A stretch of 64,000 nt of DNA from JAYFQF01 sp034927285 (GTDB lineage: Bacteria > Bacillota > Peptococcia > DRI-13 > UBA5745): the NCBI GenBank assembly GCA_034927285.1, contig JAYFQF010000001.1, positions 1-64,000 on the forward strand, read 5' to 3'. The position numbers were made by a program, and so were the translations under genes. The number at the start of each line of letters is the position of its first letter. Position 1 is the first letter of the stretch. The notes below the pieces were generated by a model that was not told where the DNA came from, searched no databases, and was given only the letters and a program-made list of their open reading frames with translations. This document shows positions 42,487 to 50,513 of this stretch, piece after piece.

Positions 42487-42921
42487 TTACCGGGAGGAAA
42501 AATTCATGTTCAGCTTTTTTAACAGCCTTAAGAAAACTGTTTTTTCCTCCGGAGAAAAATCCTTATAGGCAGTTTCGTAAAGCTGGTTGGATATAGCGTC
42601 GAACCTGGGCTTCAGCTGTTTTCCCTTATCCGTAAGCACAATATACATGATTCGCTTATCGTCCTGGCATCTCACTTTATCGATATAACCAAGCTTCAGC
42701 AGCTTTTGGATCAACGGCGTGACCGTGGACTTATCTTTGCCGATTTTTTTCGCAATTTGGCCCATAGGCAGTTTTCCGCCGTTTTCATAAAGAGCCACCA
42801 GGATATTGCCGTGAGAAGTGATCAGATCCTCCAGGCCGTTTTCCTCGAGTCTTTTTTCAATAAACTGAACCATCTTCTTTTTGGTTTGACTGATAAAGTA
42901 GACGATATACCGGTCATTCAT
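42487..42921 (-). CDS. MarR-family transcriptional regulator
   Basis: A 144-residue winged-helix regulator. ATG 42921 (MNDRYIVYFI) is the natural start; the frame continues upstream over the divergent promoter and is rejected. It shows LPMGQIAKKIGKDKSTVTPL (recognition helix) and DDKRIMYIVLTDKGKQL (wing). It is divergent from the oxidoreductase at 43066, and two matching palindromes lie between them. Confidence 0.88.
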   Translation of the reverse strand: MNDRYIVYFISQTKKKMVQFIEKRLEENGLEDLITSHGNILVALYENGGKLPMGQIAKKIGKDKSTVTPLIQKLLKLGYIDKVRCQDDKRIMYIVLTDKGKQLKPRFDAISNQLYETAYKDFSPEEKTVFLRLLKKLNMNFSSR

Positions 42922-42991
42922 CAATATCACAACCTTTGCCGATATAAAGGATATCAATACAAAGTATATCAGAAGAAAAGCATTATTCAAG

Positions 42992-43011
42992 ATGGTTTGA
43001 CGAAAAACTAT
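42992..43011. promoter_or_regulatory. MarR operator candidate A
   Basis: ATGGTTTGACGAAAAACTAT, an imperfect palindrome flanked by AAG/CTT symmetry. It covers the -35 element (TTGACG) of the oxidoreductase promoter. Confidence 0.75.
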
Positions 43012-43025
43012 CTTTGTGCTACTAT
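42997..43025 (+). promoter_or_regulatory. Promoter of the quinone oxidoreductase gene
   Basis: TTGACG, a 17-base spacer and TACTAT, with both operator candidates overlapping or adjoining it. Confidence 0.75.
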
Positions 43026-43044
43026 TGGTTTGATGACAAACTAA
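43025..43044. promoter_or_regulatory. MarR operator candidate B
   Basis: TTGGTTTGATGACAAACTAA, 16 of 20 bases identical to candidate A, centred 33 bases (about three helical turns) downstream and covering the start of transcription. Confidence 0.8.
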
Positions 43045-43065
43045 ATGGAAAGAGGATAAGCGGAA

Positions 43066-44064
43066 ATGAGAAAAAAGTATAAAGCGCTGCTGGTCAGCGA
43101 AACTGAAGAGGGAAAATTCATCAGAGAAATCGTGGACAGAGAGATTGCGGACCTGCCTGCGGGCCAGGTGCTGATCAAAGTGAACTACTCGTCCCTGAAT
43201 TATAAGGACGCCCTCTCCGCCGCCGGGAATAAGGGGGTGACAAAAGCATATCCGCATACTCCCGGGATAGACGCCGCCGGGGTCGTCGCCGAAAGTACAA
43301 TCCCGGGATTTTCTCCCGGGGAGCAAGTGTTTGTTACCGGATATGACCTGGGGATGAATACTCCCGGGGGCTTCGGCGGCTGCATCCGGGTACCCGGGGA
43401 CTGGATCGTCAAGCTGCCGCCGGACCTTTCATTGAAAGAAAGCATGATCTACGGAACGGCGGGACTTACGGCGGCCCTGTCCGTCAGCAAGCTGCGAAAT
43501 CATGGCGTCCGGCCCGGAGACGGGGATATTCTGGTTACGGGCGCCACCGGCGGCGTAGGCAGTCTGGCTGTTTCCCTGCTTCACCGCCTGGGCTATCGGG
43601 TGATTGCCGCCACAGGCAAGCCCCAGTCGAAAGCTATGCTGGTGCGGCTGGGCGCCGCGGATATCATCCTCCGGGATGAACTGGATGATCAGTCGGGCAG
43701 ACCGCTGATCAAAGGAAGGTGGGCGGGAGTTATTGATACCGTCGGCGGCAATATTCTGGCCACGGCCCTGAAGTCTGCCCAATATGGCGGATGCGTGACT
43801 TGCTGCGGCAATGTGGCTTCTTATGAGCTTATCACTACGGTCTATCCGTTTATTCTCCGGGACGTTGCCTTGCTGGGTGTGGATTCCGTTCAGTGCCCCA
43901 TGGGGTTAAGGACCGAATTATGGCATAAGCTTTCAAAAGACTGGAAGCCCGCGGGACTGCAGGAGGGGGTGGAGGAAATCTCTTTAGGGGAGCTGAGCGG
44001 CAAAATTGATCAGATGCTTAAAGGGCAAGTCAGAGGGAGAACGGTTATCAATCATGAGCTTTGA
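43066..44064 (+). CDS. Zinc-independent NAD(P)H quinone / acryloyl-CoA-type oxidoreductase (YhdH/YhfP family)
   Basis: A 332-residue medium-chain dehydrogenase. The GroES-like N-terminal half has NYSSLNYKDALSAAGNKG, typical of the YhdH/AcuI branch, and lacks the zinc cysteines of alcohol dehydrogenases. The Rossmann motif is VTGATGGVGSLAVSLL and the cofactor region has ATGKPQSK, in line with NADPH. It reduces activated double bonds or quinones; the natural substrate is unknown. Control by the divergent MarR protein suggests a response to electrophiles or aromatic compounds. Confidence 0.88.
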   Translation: MRKKYKALLVSETEEGKFIREIVDREIADLPAGQVLIKVNYSSLNYKDALSAAGNKGVTKAYPHTPGIDAAGVVAESTIPGFSPGEQVFVTGYDLGMNTPGGFGGCIRVPGDWIVKLPPDLSLKESMIYGTAGLTAALSVSKLRNHGVRPGDGDILVTGATGGVGSLAVSLLHRLGYRVIAATGKPQSKAMLVRLGAADIILRDELDDQSGRPLIKGRWAGVIDTVGGNILATALKSAQYGGCVTCCGNVASYELITTVYPFILRDVALLGVDSVQCPMGLRTELWHKLSKDWKPAGLQEGVEEISLGELSGKIDQMLKGQVRGRTVINHEL

Positions 44065-44114
44065 CTTTTGCTTTGCGAAAGCTTTAAGACAGAAAACGGC
44101 GGGAAAATTAACAG

Positions 44115-44163
44115 TAAAAAAGCCCGAAAGAATGCAACACCGGCGTTCTTTCGGGCTTTTTCC
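44115..44163 (+). terminator. Rho-independent terminator after the oxidoreductase gene
   Basis: AAAAAGCCCGAAAGAA and TTCTTTCGGGCTTTTT are perfect 16-base arms with a 13-base loop. The rest of the gap to 44353 has only a GCCCTGC/GCAGGGC stem near 44275-44305. Confidence 0.92.
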
Positions 44164-44353
44164 CGGACTTTTTTCAGCAGTTGCTTTTTCTAATTGGGGC
44201 GAAAGATCCCTTTTCCGGCGTCCGTATCCCTTTGCAGCCGCCGGACGGGATGCCGGCCCGCCGCCAAAAAATATGCCCTGCAGCCGATAAAGGCCGCAGG
44301 GCAGGTCTGCAATTGTCCATTTTTTATCTTTGTTTCCCTGTGCAGATCACCGT

Positions 44354-45349
44354 CTATTGGGCGCCGGCAATCGGATAAATCTCGGTTTCAAATTTGCCCA
44401 GCCGGAAGGCTGCCTTGGTAATGGGATCCTCCCGGTCGGTTTCCGGCAAGTAAACGTCGATGATATTCCCCTTCACCGCGCCGCCCCGATCCTGTACGGT
44501 AAATATGCCGTCGCCTTTGATAAAATCCAGGGCGGGGATGTAATACTGGGTGCCGAAAGGAATGGAGCTGTCGGCGGCGACTGTGCCAAAGGTGGCAGGG
44601 ACGCCCGAAGCCGTGATATTCCCCCAGCGCTCGGAATCATGATAAAAGGTGATCACCACCGTAATCGGATCGCCGCATTCCGCGATGGTGGCAGCTTGCA
44701 CAATCGCCTTGCGATCCAGGTTTTCCTCGGTCAAAGACAGGGTCAGCTGGTCCGGCTCTGCCTGAGGACAGCTTAAATGCATAATTTTGTTTTCCGAATC
44801 ATAAGTGAAGTCCACATCCTCAAGAACTTCACACATGAACCGGAGCGGAACATAAAGATCATCCATTTTTTCATAGGGCTTCACCGGCAACGCCCAGATG
44901 CGGCTGCCGCTGATCAGCCAGGGGGAATCATCTTCCAGAATATAAGAAAAATCTTGATTGGCTAAAGTTGTGACCCCTTCTTCCCGGGTCAGGGTATAAC
45001 CGCAGACGCGGGCCAGCTGATCCAGGGAGATCATGGTAGTGCCGTCGGCATTTTCCACCGGCAGGCAATAAAGATAGGGGCTGTCATTAATCATGAAGCG
45101 GCTGTGCTGCTTGCCTTCAGCTTCGCAGGTGCAGCCGGTGTCGGCATATACCTGGCCAGGAACAAAATCCTCTGGCAGGCTGTCTTCGGTACCTTCCTCT
45201 CTGACGACTGTAACAGCGTCGGTCTCTTTCACGGTCACGGGCTCATCCTGGGACAAGGCGTTCATCACTGGAAAGGCGGCCAGAATACACAGGGATAGCA
45301 TGGTAATGGACAAAATGCTGACCACTTTTTTCCGAGGGGTATCTTGCAT
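44354..45349 (-). CDS. Secreted stalk-domain plus 3D-domain protein, probable cell-wall hydrolase
   Basis: A 331-residue exported protein. ATG 45349 is 10 bases after GGAGG. The signal segment is SILSITMLSLCILAAFPVM. Residues about 75-195 look like a stalk domain (ISLDQLARVCGYTLTRE, DDLYVPLRFMCEVL). The last 100 residues form a 3D domain with its three acidic residues: TVAADSSIPFGTQYYIP, FTVQDRGGAV and NIIDVYLP. 3D domains are the catalytic part of MltA/YuiC-type lytic transglycosylases, so it may cut peptidoglycan glycan strands. Confidence 0.8.
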   Translation of the reverse strand: MQDTPRKKVVSILSITMLSLCILAAFPVMNALSQDEPVTVKETDAVTVVREEGTEDSLPEDFVPGQVYADTGCTCEAEGKQHSRFMINDSPYLYCLPVENADGTTMISLDQLARVCGYTLTREEGVTTLANQDFSYILEDDSPWLISGSRIWALPVKPYEKMDDLYVPLRFMCEVLEDVDFTYDSENKIMHLSCPQAEPDQLTLSLTEENLDRKAIVQAATIAECGDPITVVITFYHDSERWGNITASGVPATFGTVAADSSIPFGTQYYIPALDFIKGDGIFTVQDRGGAVKGNIIDVYLPETDREDPITKAAFRLGKFETEIYPIAGAQ

Positions 45350-45531
45350 AGATTTCAAGCCTCCTGAAAGTTTCAGCGTTTTCTTAAATGAAGTTTACCA
45401 GCTACAAGTGTTAATTATACCATAGGGACAGCCAAAAAGCAAAACCGGGGTCCGCCGGCGGCTTATAGCGGCTAGGGATGTACCGGCCGGTACAAACTTA
45501 GTATACCATAAAATAATATTTTTGCCATATA

Positions 45532-45560
45532 TTGACAAAAATAAATTGCTGCTCTATGAT
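45532..45560 (+). promoter_or_regulatory. Promoter of the NYN-domain gene
   Basis: A perfect TTGACA, 17-base spacer and TATGAT, 20 bases before the start codon. AT-rich sequence lies upstream. Confidence 0.85.
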
Positions 45561-45580
45561 GGATGAGGAGGTGGGAATAA

Positions 45581-46138
45581 ATGTCAGATAAAATAGCGGT
45601 ATTTATTGACGGAGCTTATCTGGATAAAGTATTACAGGAAGAATTTGATTCCCCCAGGATCGATTATGAGAAACTGGCAAAATGGATGACTCAGGGAATC
45701 CCGTTATTCCGCGCGTATTACTATCACTGCCTTCCTTATCAGGCGAATCCGCCTACGGATGAACAACGGGAACGGTTTTCCCGCAAGCAGTCTTTCTTTA
45801 ATCGGATAGCCAATTTACCCCAGTTTGATGTGCGGCTGGGGAAACTGGAGTTTCGGGGCTATAAGGAGGGAGGCTCCCCCTTGTTTATCCAAAAGCGGGT
45901 GGATATTTTGCTGGGAGTGGATCTGGTGCTGATGGCCGCCAAGCAAAGGATCACCCACGCCGCTATTTTTACCGGCGACAGCGATTTTCTGCCCGCCATC
46001 ATGATGGCGAAAAATGAAGGAGTCATTATGTCCCTGTGTCATGGAGTGACGAATCCGCCCCATGAGGAATTATGGAAGGTGATGGATCAGCGCCTGGTGC
46101 TGACCGAAGAACTGATTAAAACCATGAGCCGTCCCTGA
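45581..46138 (+). CDS. NYN-domain (LabA/DUF88-like) putative ribonuclease
   Basis: A 185-residue protein with a PIN-like NYN domain. The acidic residues expected to hold metal are in VFIDGAYLDK (start), VDILLGVDLVLMA (middle) and FTGDSDFLPAI (end). The family cleaves or binds structured RNA. ATG 45581 follows GAGGAGGTGGG. It is monocistronic; an imperfect AAAAGCCGGC/GCCGGCTTTTT stem at 46138-46208 may end the transcript. Confidence 0.85.
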   Translation: MSDKIAVFIDGAYLDKVLQEEFDSPRIDYEKLAKWMTQGIPLFRAYYYHCLPYQANPPTDEQRERFSRKQSFFNRIANLPQFDVRLGKLEFRGYKEGGSPLFIQKRVDILLGVDLVLMAAKQRITHAAIFTGDSDFLPAIMMAKNEGVIMSLCHGVTNPPHEELWKVMDQRLVLTEELIKTMSRP

Positions 46139-46208
46139 AAAGCCGGCAAGCCGCCCGTCCGTTATGCCTGAACGAAAAAATGAAGGCTTGGCGGCGCCGG
46201 CTTTTTAG
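46138..46208 (+). terminator. Probable terminator after the NYN-domain gene
   Basis: AAAAGCCGGC at the left pairs with GCCGGCTTTTT at the right, with inner AAGCCGCC/GGCGG pairing around a long loop. Confidence 0.6.
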
Positions 46209-46249
46209 CCGGAGGACAAATTTTACCAGGACAGAAAATACGACCGGCA

Positions 46250-46279
46250 TTGACAAGTGTGAGGAATATTTAGTACAAT
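46250..46279 (+). promoter_or_regulatory. Promoter of a candidate small RNA
   Basis: A perfect TTGACA, 18-base spacer and TACAAT. No start codon with a ribosome site follows before the terminator at 46342. Confidence 0.7.
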
Positions 46280-46285
46280 TGCGTC

Positions 46286-46380
46286 AGAATCCTCACCGGC
46301 GTTTGCCGTCGATTCAGACGTCCGGCCAGAATAGGCAAATCGGCCCTTCCGATCGAAAGATCCGAAGGGCCATTTTTTTA
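46286..46380 (+). ncRNA. Candidate small RNA of about 95 nt
   Basis: A short unit bounded by a strong promoter and a terminator. The 5' half folds: CGTCAGAATC (46282-46291) pairs with GATTCAGACG (46311-46320), enclosing a CGGC-GTTT-GCCG hairpin. The 3' half is a terminator stem, GGCCCTTC/GAAGGGCC with T7. A frame across it exists but has no ribosome site and crosses both structures. It resembles no RNA class I recognise. It lies beside the 3' end of feoB, on the opposite strand. Confidence 0.5.
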
Positions 46381-46381
46381 T
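46342..46381 (+). terminator. Terminator of the candidate small RNA
   Basis: GGCCCTTC-C-GATC and GATC-C-GAAGGGCC pair around a GAAA loop, followed by CATTTTTTT. Confidence 0.9.
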
Positions 46382-46488
46382 CCTTTCCGCGGCCGGCCGG
46401 CGAAGCACGATGGTCAGCGAATAACGGAGCGCCTCCCCCTATTCCGGCAAGGGGCACAGCCGATGATTTAACGCCTCCGCCCCGCCGG

Positions 46489-48642
46489 CTATACAAGCCC
46501 TAACAAACGGACGGTATTTGCCACGATCAGGCAGACGATAATTCCGGTCACGGTGGGGACGGCAAAGGAAACAAGCGTCCACTTAAGACTCTGGGTCTCT
46601 TTTTTGATGGTAAGGCAGGCAGTTCCGCAGGGCCAGTGCATCAGGGAGAAAAGCATGGTGCAGACCGCGGTGAGCCAGGTCCAGCCATGATTTACGAAAA
46701 GCGCGTGCAGCTGGGACAGACTCTCCAGCTCGGTCAGCGTCCCTGCCGCCATATAGCTCATGATGATGATTGGCACAACAATTTCATTTGCCGGAAAGCC
46801 CAGGATGAACGCCATCAGGATATAGCCGTCCAGGCCAAGGAGTCTCGCAAAAGGATCGAGAAACCCGGCGCAATGATTCAGCAGGCTTCCTCCCCCGACG
46901 TAAATATTAGCGAGAATCCAAATGATGACGCCCGCCGGGGCAGCGATCACAACCGCCCGGCCTAATACGAAAAGAGTTCTGTCGAGAATGGAGCGTATGA
47001 TGACCCTGCCGATCTGAGGCCGCCGGTAAGGCGGAAGCTCCAGATTGAAGGAGGAAGGAATTCCCTTCAGTATCGTTTTTGACAGCAGCTTCGAGATGAA
47101 TACGGTCATGGCAACGCCGAGGACAATCACCCCCGTCAGCATCAGCGTGGAGATGACAGACTGAAACGCGCCTCCTGCCGTCCCCGCAAAAAACATGGTG
47201 ATAATTGCGATCAGGGTCGGGAACCGCCCGTTGCAGGGAACAAAGTTGTTTGTGATGATGGCGATCAGACGCTCACGGGGCGAGTCGATGATGCGGCAGC
47301 CGATGATCCCTGCGGCGTTGCAGCCGAAGCCCATGCACATGGTCAGGGCCTGTTTGCCATGGGCGCAGGCCCGGCGAAAGAAATTATCCAGGTTGAAGGC
47401 GATGCGGGGCAGATAGCCCAAATCCTCCAGCAGAGTAAACAGCGGGAAGAAGATCGCCATGGGCGGCAGCATTACCGAGACAACCCAAGCCAGCGTCCTG
47501 TATATGCCGTCAACAAAAATGCTGCGCAGCCACTGGGGTGCGGCGATCAAGACAAAGAAATCAGAAATCGGCTCTTCCAGTGCGAATAGGCCCGTGGCCA
47601 GAAGGCTTGACGGGACGTTTGCCCCCGTAATGGTGATCCAGAACACACCGAACAGCAGCGCTATCATAATGGGGATGCCGGTCAGCTTTGAGGTCAGGAT
47701 TTTATCGATTTTACGGTCCCGCTCGGCGTATCCCTTCTTTTCAAAGGTAATCGCTTCCCGGCCAATATCTTCGCATGTCCTGATTATCTTTGTGACAACC
47801 TGTTCCCTGAACTGGTCCCGCAGGATTCCGGCATCAGCCAAAAAGCTCCGGGCTTCCCCGATTTTCTGTAATATTTTTTCGTCTTGCATCAGATCGCAGC
47901 CGAGATAATCTTTCAGCGACCGCAGCAGGCTCTCGTCCCCTTCAAGCAGCTTGAGGGACACCCATCGGCTGCTGAAACGTTCCTGCAAAACTCCCGATAC
48001 TGCCGGTTGCACCATAGCGACGGCCTTTTCGATTTCCTGACTGTAGGTGACGCGCAGAGGCTTTGCTTCGAAAGAACCGTCTGCAAGAGAAGTCACCGAA
48101 TCCATCAGTTGGTCAAGGCCGTGCCCCGATCTTGCGCTGGTCCCTACGACCGGAATGCCCAATCGGGAGGCGAGCCGATTTAAATCGATGCGAATATTCT
48201 TCTTTTTCGCCTCATCCATTAGATTAACGCACAGAACAACTTTGTCGGTGATTTCCATGGTCTGAAGCACCAGGTTCAGGTTCCGCTCGAGGCAGGTGGA
48301 GTCAGCCACAACCACTACGGCGTCCGGACCTCCGAAGCAGAGGAAATCCCGGGCGATTTCCTCCTCGGCGGAATTGGCCATCAGGGAATAGGTGCCCGGA
48401 ATATCCACCATGATAAAATTATTGCCCTTATGCCTGTATTTTCCCTGTGCGTTCACCACAGTTTTTCCGGGCCAGTTGCCGGTATGCTGATTCAGCCCCG
48501 TCAGGCTGTTGAAGACGGTGCTTTTGCCGACGTTGGGATTGCCGGCAAGCGCTACGACTTTGTCTTGCGGTGTTTCTTTTTCAATATGCAGGCCGCAGTA
48601 GTTTAATACTCCCGCTCCCGTAGATGCTCCCGTTAATCCCAT
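46489..48642 (-). CDS. feoB: Ferrous iron transport protein B
   Basis: A 717-residue GTP-gated iron(II) transporter. ATG 48642 follows GAGGAGG; the TTG five codons upstream overlaps that site. The N-terminal G domain has GNPNVGKSTVFNSL (G1), VDIPGTYSLM (G3) and VNLMDEA (G4). Membrane spans begin near residue 310, with Gate-type repeats (FFPLFTLLEDLGYLPR and CAHGKQALTMCMGFGCNAAG). It is downstream of feoA and divergent from a DtxR-type regulator. Confidence 0.96.
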   Translation of the reverse strand: MGLTGASTGAGVLNYCGLHIEKETPQDKVVALAGNPNVGKSTVFNSLTGLNQHTGNWPGKTVVNAQGKYRHKGNNFIMVDIPGTYSLMANSAEEEIARDFLCFGGPDAVVVVADSTCLERNLNLVLQTMEITDKVVLCVNLMDEAKKKNIRIDLNRLASRLGIPVVGTSARSGHGLDQLMDSVTSLADGSFEAKPLRVTYSQEIEKAVAMVQPAVSGVLQERFSSRWVSLKLLEGDESLLRSLKDYLGCDLMQDEKILQKIGEARSFLADAGILRDQFREQVVTKIIRTCEDIGREAITFEKKGYAERDRKIDKILTSKLTGIPIMIALLFGVFWITITGANVPSSLLATGLFALEEPISDFFVLIAAPQWLRSIFVDGIYRTLAWVVSVMLPPMAIFFPLFTLLEDLGYLPRIAFNLDNFFRRACAHGKQALTMCMGFGCNAAGIIGCRIIDSPRERLIAIITNNFVPCNGRFPTLIAIITMFFAGTAGGAFQSVISTLMLTGVIVLGVAMTVFISKLLSKTILKGIPSSFNLELPPYRRPQIGRVIIRSILDRTLFVLGRAVVIAAPAGVIIWILANIYVGGGSLLNHCAGFLDPFARLLGLDGYILMAFILGFPANEIVVPIIIMSYMAAGTLTELESLSQLHALFVNHGWTWLTAVCTMLFSLMHWPCGTACLTIKKETQSLKWTLVSFAVPTVTGIIVCLIVANTVRLLGLV

Positions 48643-48699
48643 GAAAATCCTCCTCAAAAAGATAGTAAGCTTTGCTTCGGTGGGCTTTTGCCGCTCCGT

Positions 48700-48948
48700 T
48701 TAAATCTTCGGCGCTGATACCAGGATCTTCTCCGATACATCGGAGCGCAGCGCGATGACGGCCCCCCTTATCAAATAGGCCACCGGATTGCCGGAAGGGC
48801 TTTTATACAGCGGCTGGATTTCAGTACCGTCGATGACGCCGAGATCAAGCATGCGCCTCTTGGTTGCGCCGTCGGATGTCAGGGCGGCAACATTTGCTTT
48901 TTTGCCGATGGGCAGTTGATTCAGCGAAATTTGATTGGTGTTCATCAA
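48700..48948 (-). CDS. feoA: Ferrous iron transport protein A
   Basis: An 82-residue SH3-like protein that assists FeoB. It has LPIGKKANVAALTSDGATKRR, MLDLGVIDGTEI and YLIRGAVIALRSDVSEKI, the family pattern. It starts at ATG 48948 with GAGGAGGAATTC upstream and lies 57 bases before feoB on the same strand. Confidence 0.95.
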   Translation of the reverse strand: MMNTNQISLNQLPIGKKANVAALTSDGATKRRMLDLGVIDGTEIQPLYKSPSGNPVAYLIRGAVIALRSDVSEKILVSAPKI

Positions 48949-49074
48949 GAATTCCTCCTCAGAATAATAAGCCTAGGGCAAGAAACTTTCCCTGCGCTAA
49001 TATATGGTTCCTAAACTGAATGTGTTACGAATAGATTAGATTAAGTAAAAAAAATTTTTAAAGGGCTTGATCCG
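48949..49074. promoter_or_regulatory. Divergent control region, feoA / DtxR-type gene
   Basis: 126 AT-rich bases. TTTAGGAACC and CCTAGG elements occur, but no complete DtxR-type palindrome is seen. Both genes should start here. Confidence 0.4.
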
Positions 49075-49578
49075 ATGAATGAAAATACAAATTCAGACTT
49101 CAGGACTGTCCGGGGGTATCAGCTGGCCAACCAGCGGCAAGGACAATTAACTTCGGCTTTGGAGGATTATCTGGAGATGACTTGCCGGCTTTGCCTGGAA
49201 AATAACTATGCCCGGGTCGGACAGCTGTCCGAGCTGTTAAATGTAAAACCATCGTCCGCCTCCAAAATGATTTCAAAGCTGGCGGGGCTTGGCTACCTGA
49301 AATACGACCGTTACGAGATCATACAATTAACAGATAGCGGATGGGAAATGGGGCAATATCTTTTGAAGCGCCATGAAACAATAGAAAGCTTCCTGGCCCT
49401 GATCGGCAGTTCCAATCCGTTGGAGGAGGCCGAGCTTGTTGAGCATTCCCTGAGTTCCTCCACCGTTTCGGACTTGAATGACCTGCTTGAATTTTTTAAA
49501 CTCAATCCTGCTCTGCAAAGCAGTTTCCAGGAGTTTAAAAAAGTAAAGAACCAAAGCAATGTGAATTCATGGCAATAA
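49075..49578 (+). CDS. DtxR/MntR-family metal-dependent regulator
   Basis: A 167-residue regulator. The winged helix has LTSALEDYLEMTCRLCLENN and NVKPSSASKMISKLAGLGYL. The metal-binding dimer domain has KRHETIESFLALIG and EEAELVEHSLSSSTV, with His and Glu ligands of the family. It lacks the SH3 third domain of DtxR itself. Divergence from feoAB predicts iron (or manganese) dependent repression of that operon. Confidence 0.88.
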   Translation: MNENTNSDFRTVRGYQLANQRQGQLTSALEDYLEMTCRLCLENNYARVGQLSELLNVKPSSASKMISKLAGLGYLKYDRYEIIQLTDSGWEMGQYLLKRHETIESFLALIGSSNPLEEAELVEHSLSSSTVSDLNDLLEFFKLNPALQSSFQEFKKVKNQSNVNSWQ

Positions 49579-49680
49579 AACAAACAAAAATTCCAAGTTA
49601 AAAACCAATCTTTTTAACCATGACCTGGCCCTCCCTGGAGCTTCGGTTTCTCCGGGGAAAGGCAGAGAAAGAATCAGGCA

Positions 49681-49728
49681 AAAAAACGCTGGCAAAACAG
49701 GGAAAAGCCTGTTCGCCAACGTTTTTTA
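49681..49728. terminator. Bidirectional terminator between DtxR and ABC genes
   Basis: AAAAAACG...GGC and GCC...CGTTTTTT form the outer stem and AACAGG/CCTGTT the inner one. It serves the rightward DtxR gene and the leftward permease gene. Confidence 0.8.
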
Positions 49729-49769
49729 TCAGCAGAAAATATGTTTTTAAGCAAATCCTGATATTTACC

Positions 49770-50513
49770 TTACAGAATCCACTTCCTGCGTATGCTGTAC
49801 TGGCAGAAAGTAAACAGCGCTATGGCAAAGACAAATAAAATCACAATGTTCAGCACAGGAGACAGCATATTTACGCCAAGGACCGCACCTCTGAGCAAAT
49901 CGGTTCCATAGGTCAGCGGCAGCAGGTAGGACAGCCGGCGCAGAAATGCCGGCAGGCTCGCGACGGGTAAAAACAGACCGCATAAAAACAGCATGGGAAA
50001 CCGGAAAAAGTTGGAGAAGGTCTGCGCCTCAAATACTTCATTGGCGGAAACGGCGATCATCAGTCCCAAAAGCGTGGAGGTCACGGCGATAAGGAATACT
50101 GCCAGCAGTGCAACGCCCCAGTTGATTCCGGCAAGGTCGACAAAGAATGCCGTGAAGAGCACCGGAACAAAGGCATTCAACAGACCAAACAGGATAGCCC
50201 CGGACAGTTTGGCGGCTACCATCGTACCCAGGGAGATCGGGGCCAGCAGGAGCCGGTCAAAGGAATGGCCCTTGCGCTCAAAGGTAATGGTGACGGCCAG
50301 CATGGAAGTTGTGCCGAACAATACGCTCATGGCCATCAGCCCCGGAAGCATATCGCGGATATCGGTCAGGTTCATCTCTCCTGAGGAACGAATAATCTGC
50401 ATCAGGGTCCATGACAGCGGGAAGACGATCCCCCAGCTGATATTCGGCGGCTTGAGATAGTAATTGTGAATATCCTTTTTCAGAATGCTCCAGAAGGCAA
50501 TCCAGGTTTTCAT
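49770..50513 (-). CDS. ABC-2 type exporter permease
   Basis: A 247-residue permease with six membrane segments, starting at ATG 50513. It has the ABC-2 family features KPPNISWGIVFPLSWTLMQI, FERKGHSFDRLLLAPIS and the FFRFPMLFLCGLFLPVASLP segment. Its start overlaps the ATPase stop in ATGA, so the two are coupled. It probably exports a lipid, peptide or drug. Substrate unknown. Confidence 0.88.
   Translation of the reverse strand: MKTWIAFWSILKKDIHNYYLKPPNISWGIVFPLSWTLMQIIRSSGEMNLTDIRDMLPGLMAMSVLFGTTSMLAVTITFERKGHSFDRLLLAPISLGTMVAAKLSGAILFGLLNAFVPVLFTAFFVDLAGINWGVALLAVFLIAVTSTLLGLMIAVSANEVFEAQTFSNFFRFPMLFLCGLFLPVASLPAFLRRLSYLLPLTYGTDLLRGAVLGVNMLSPVLNIVILFVFAIALFTFCQYSIRRKWIL

Noticed and set aside
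42922..43326. Long N-terminal extension of the MarR gene
   Set aside because: The frame runs through the divergent promoter, both operators and the start of the oxidoreductase gene; the MarR fold is complete from 42921.
46180..46503. Plus-strand 107-codon open frame
   Set aside because: No ribosome site, Arg-rich low-quality translation, and it crosses the candidate small RNA promoter and terminator.
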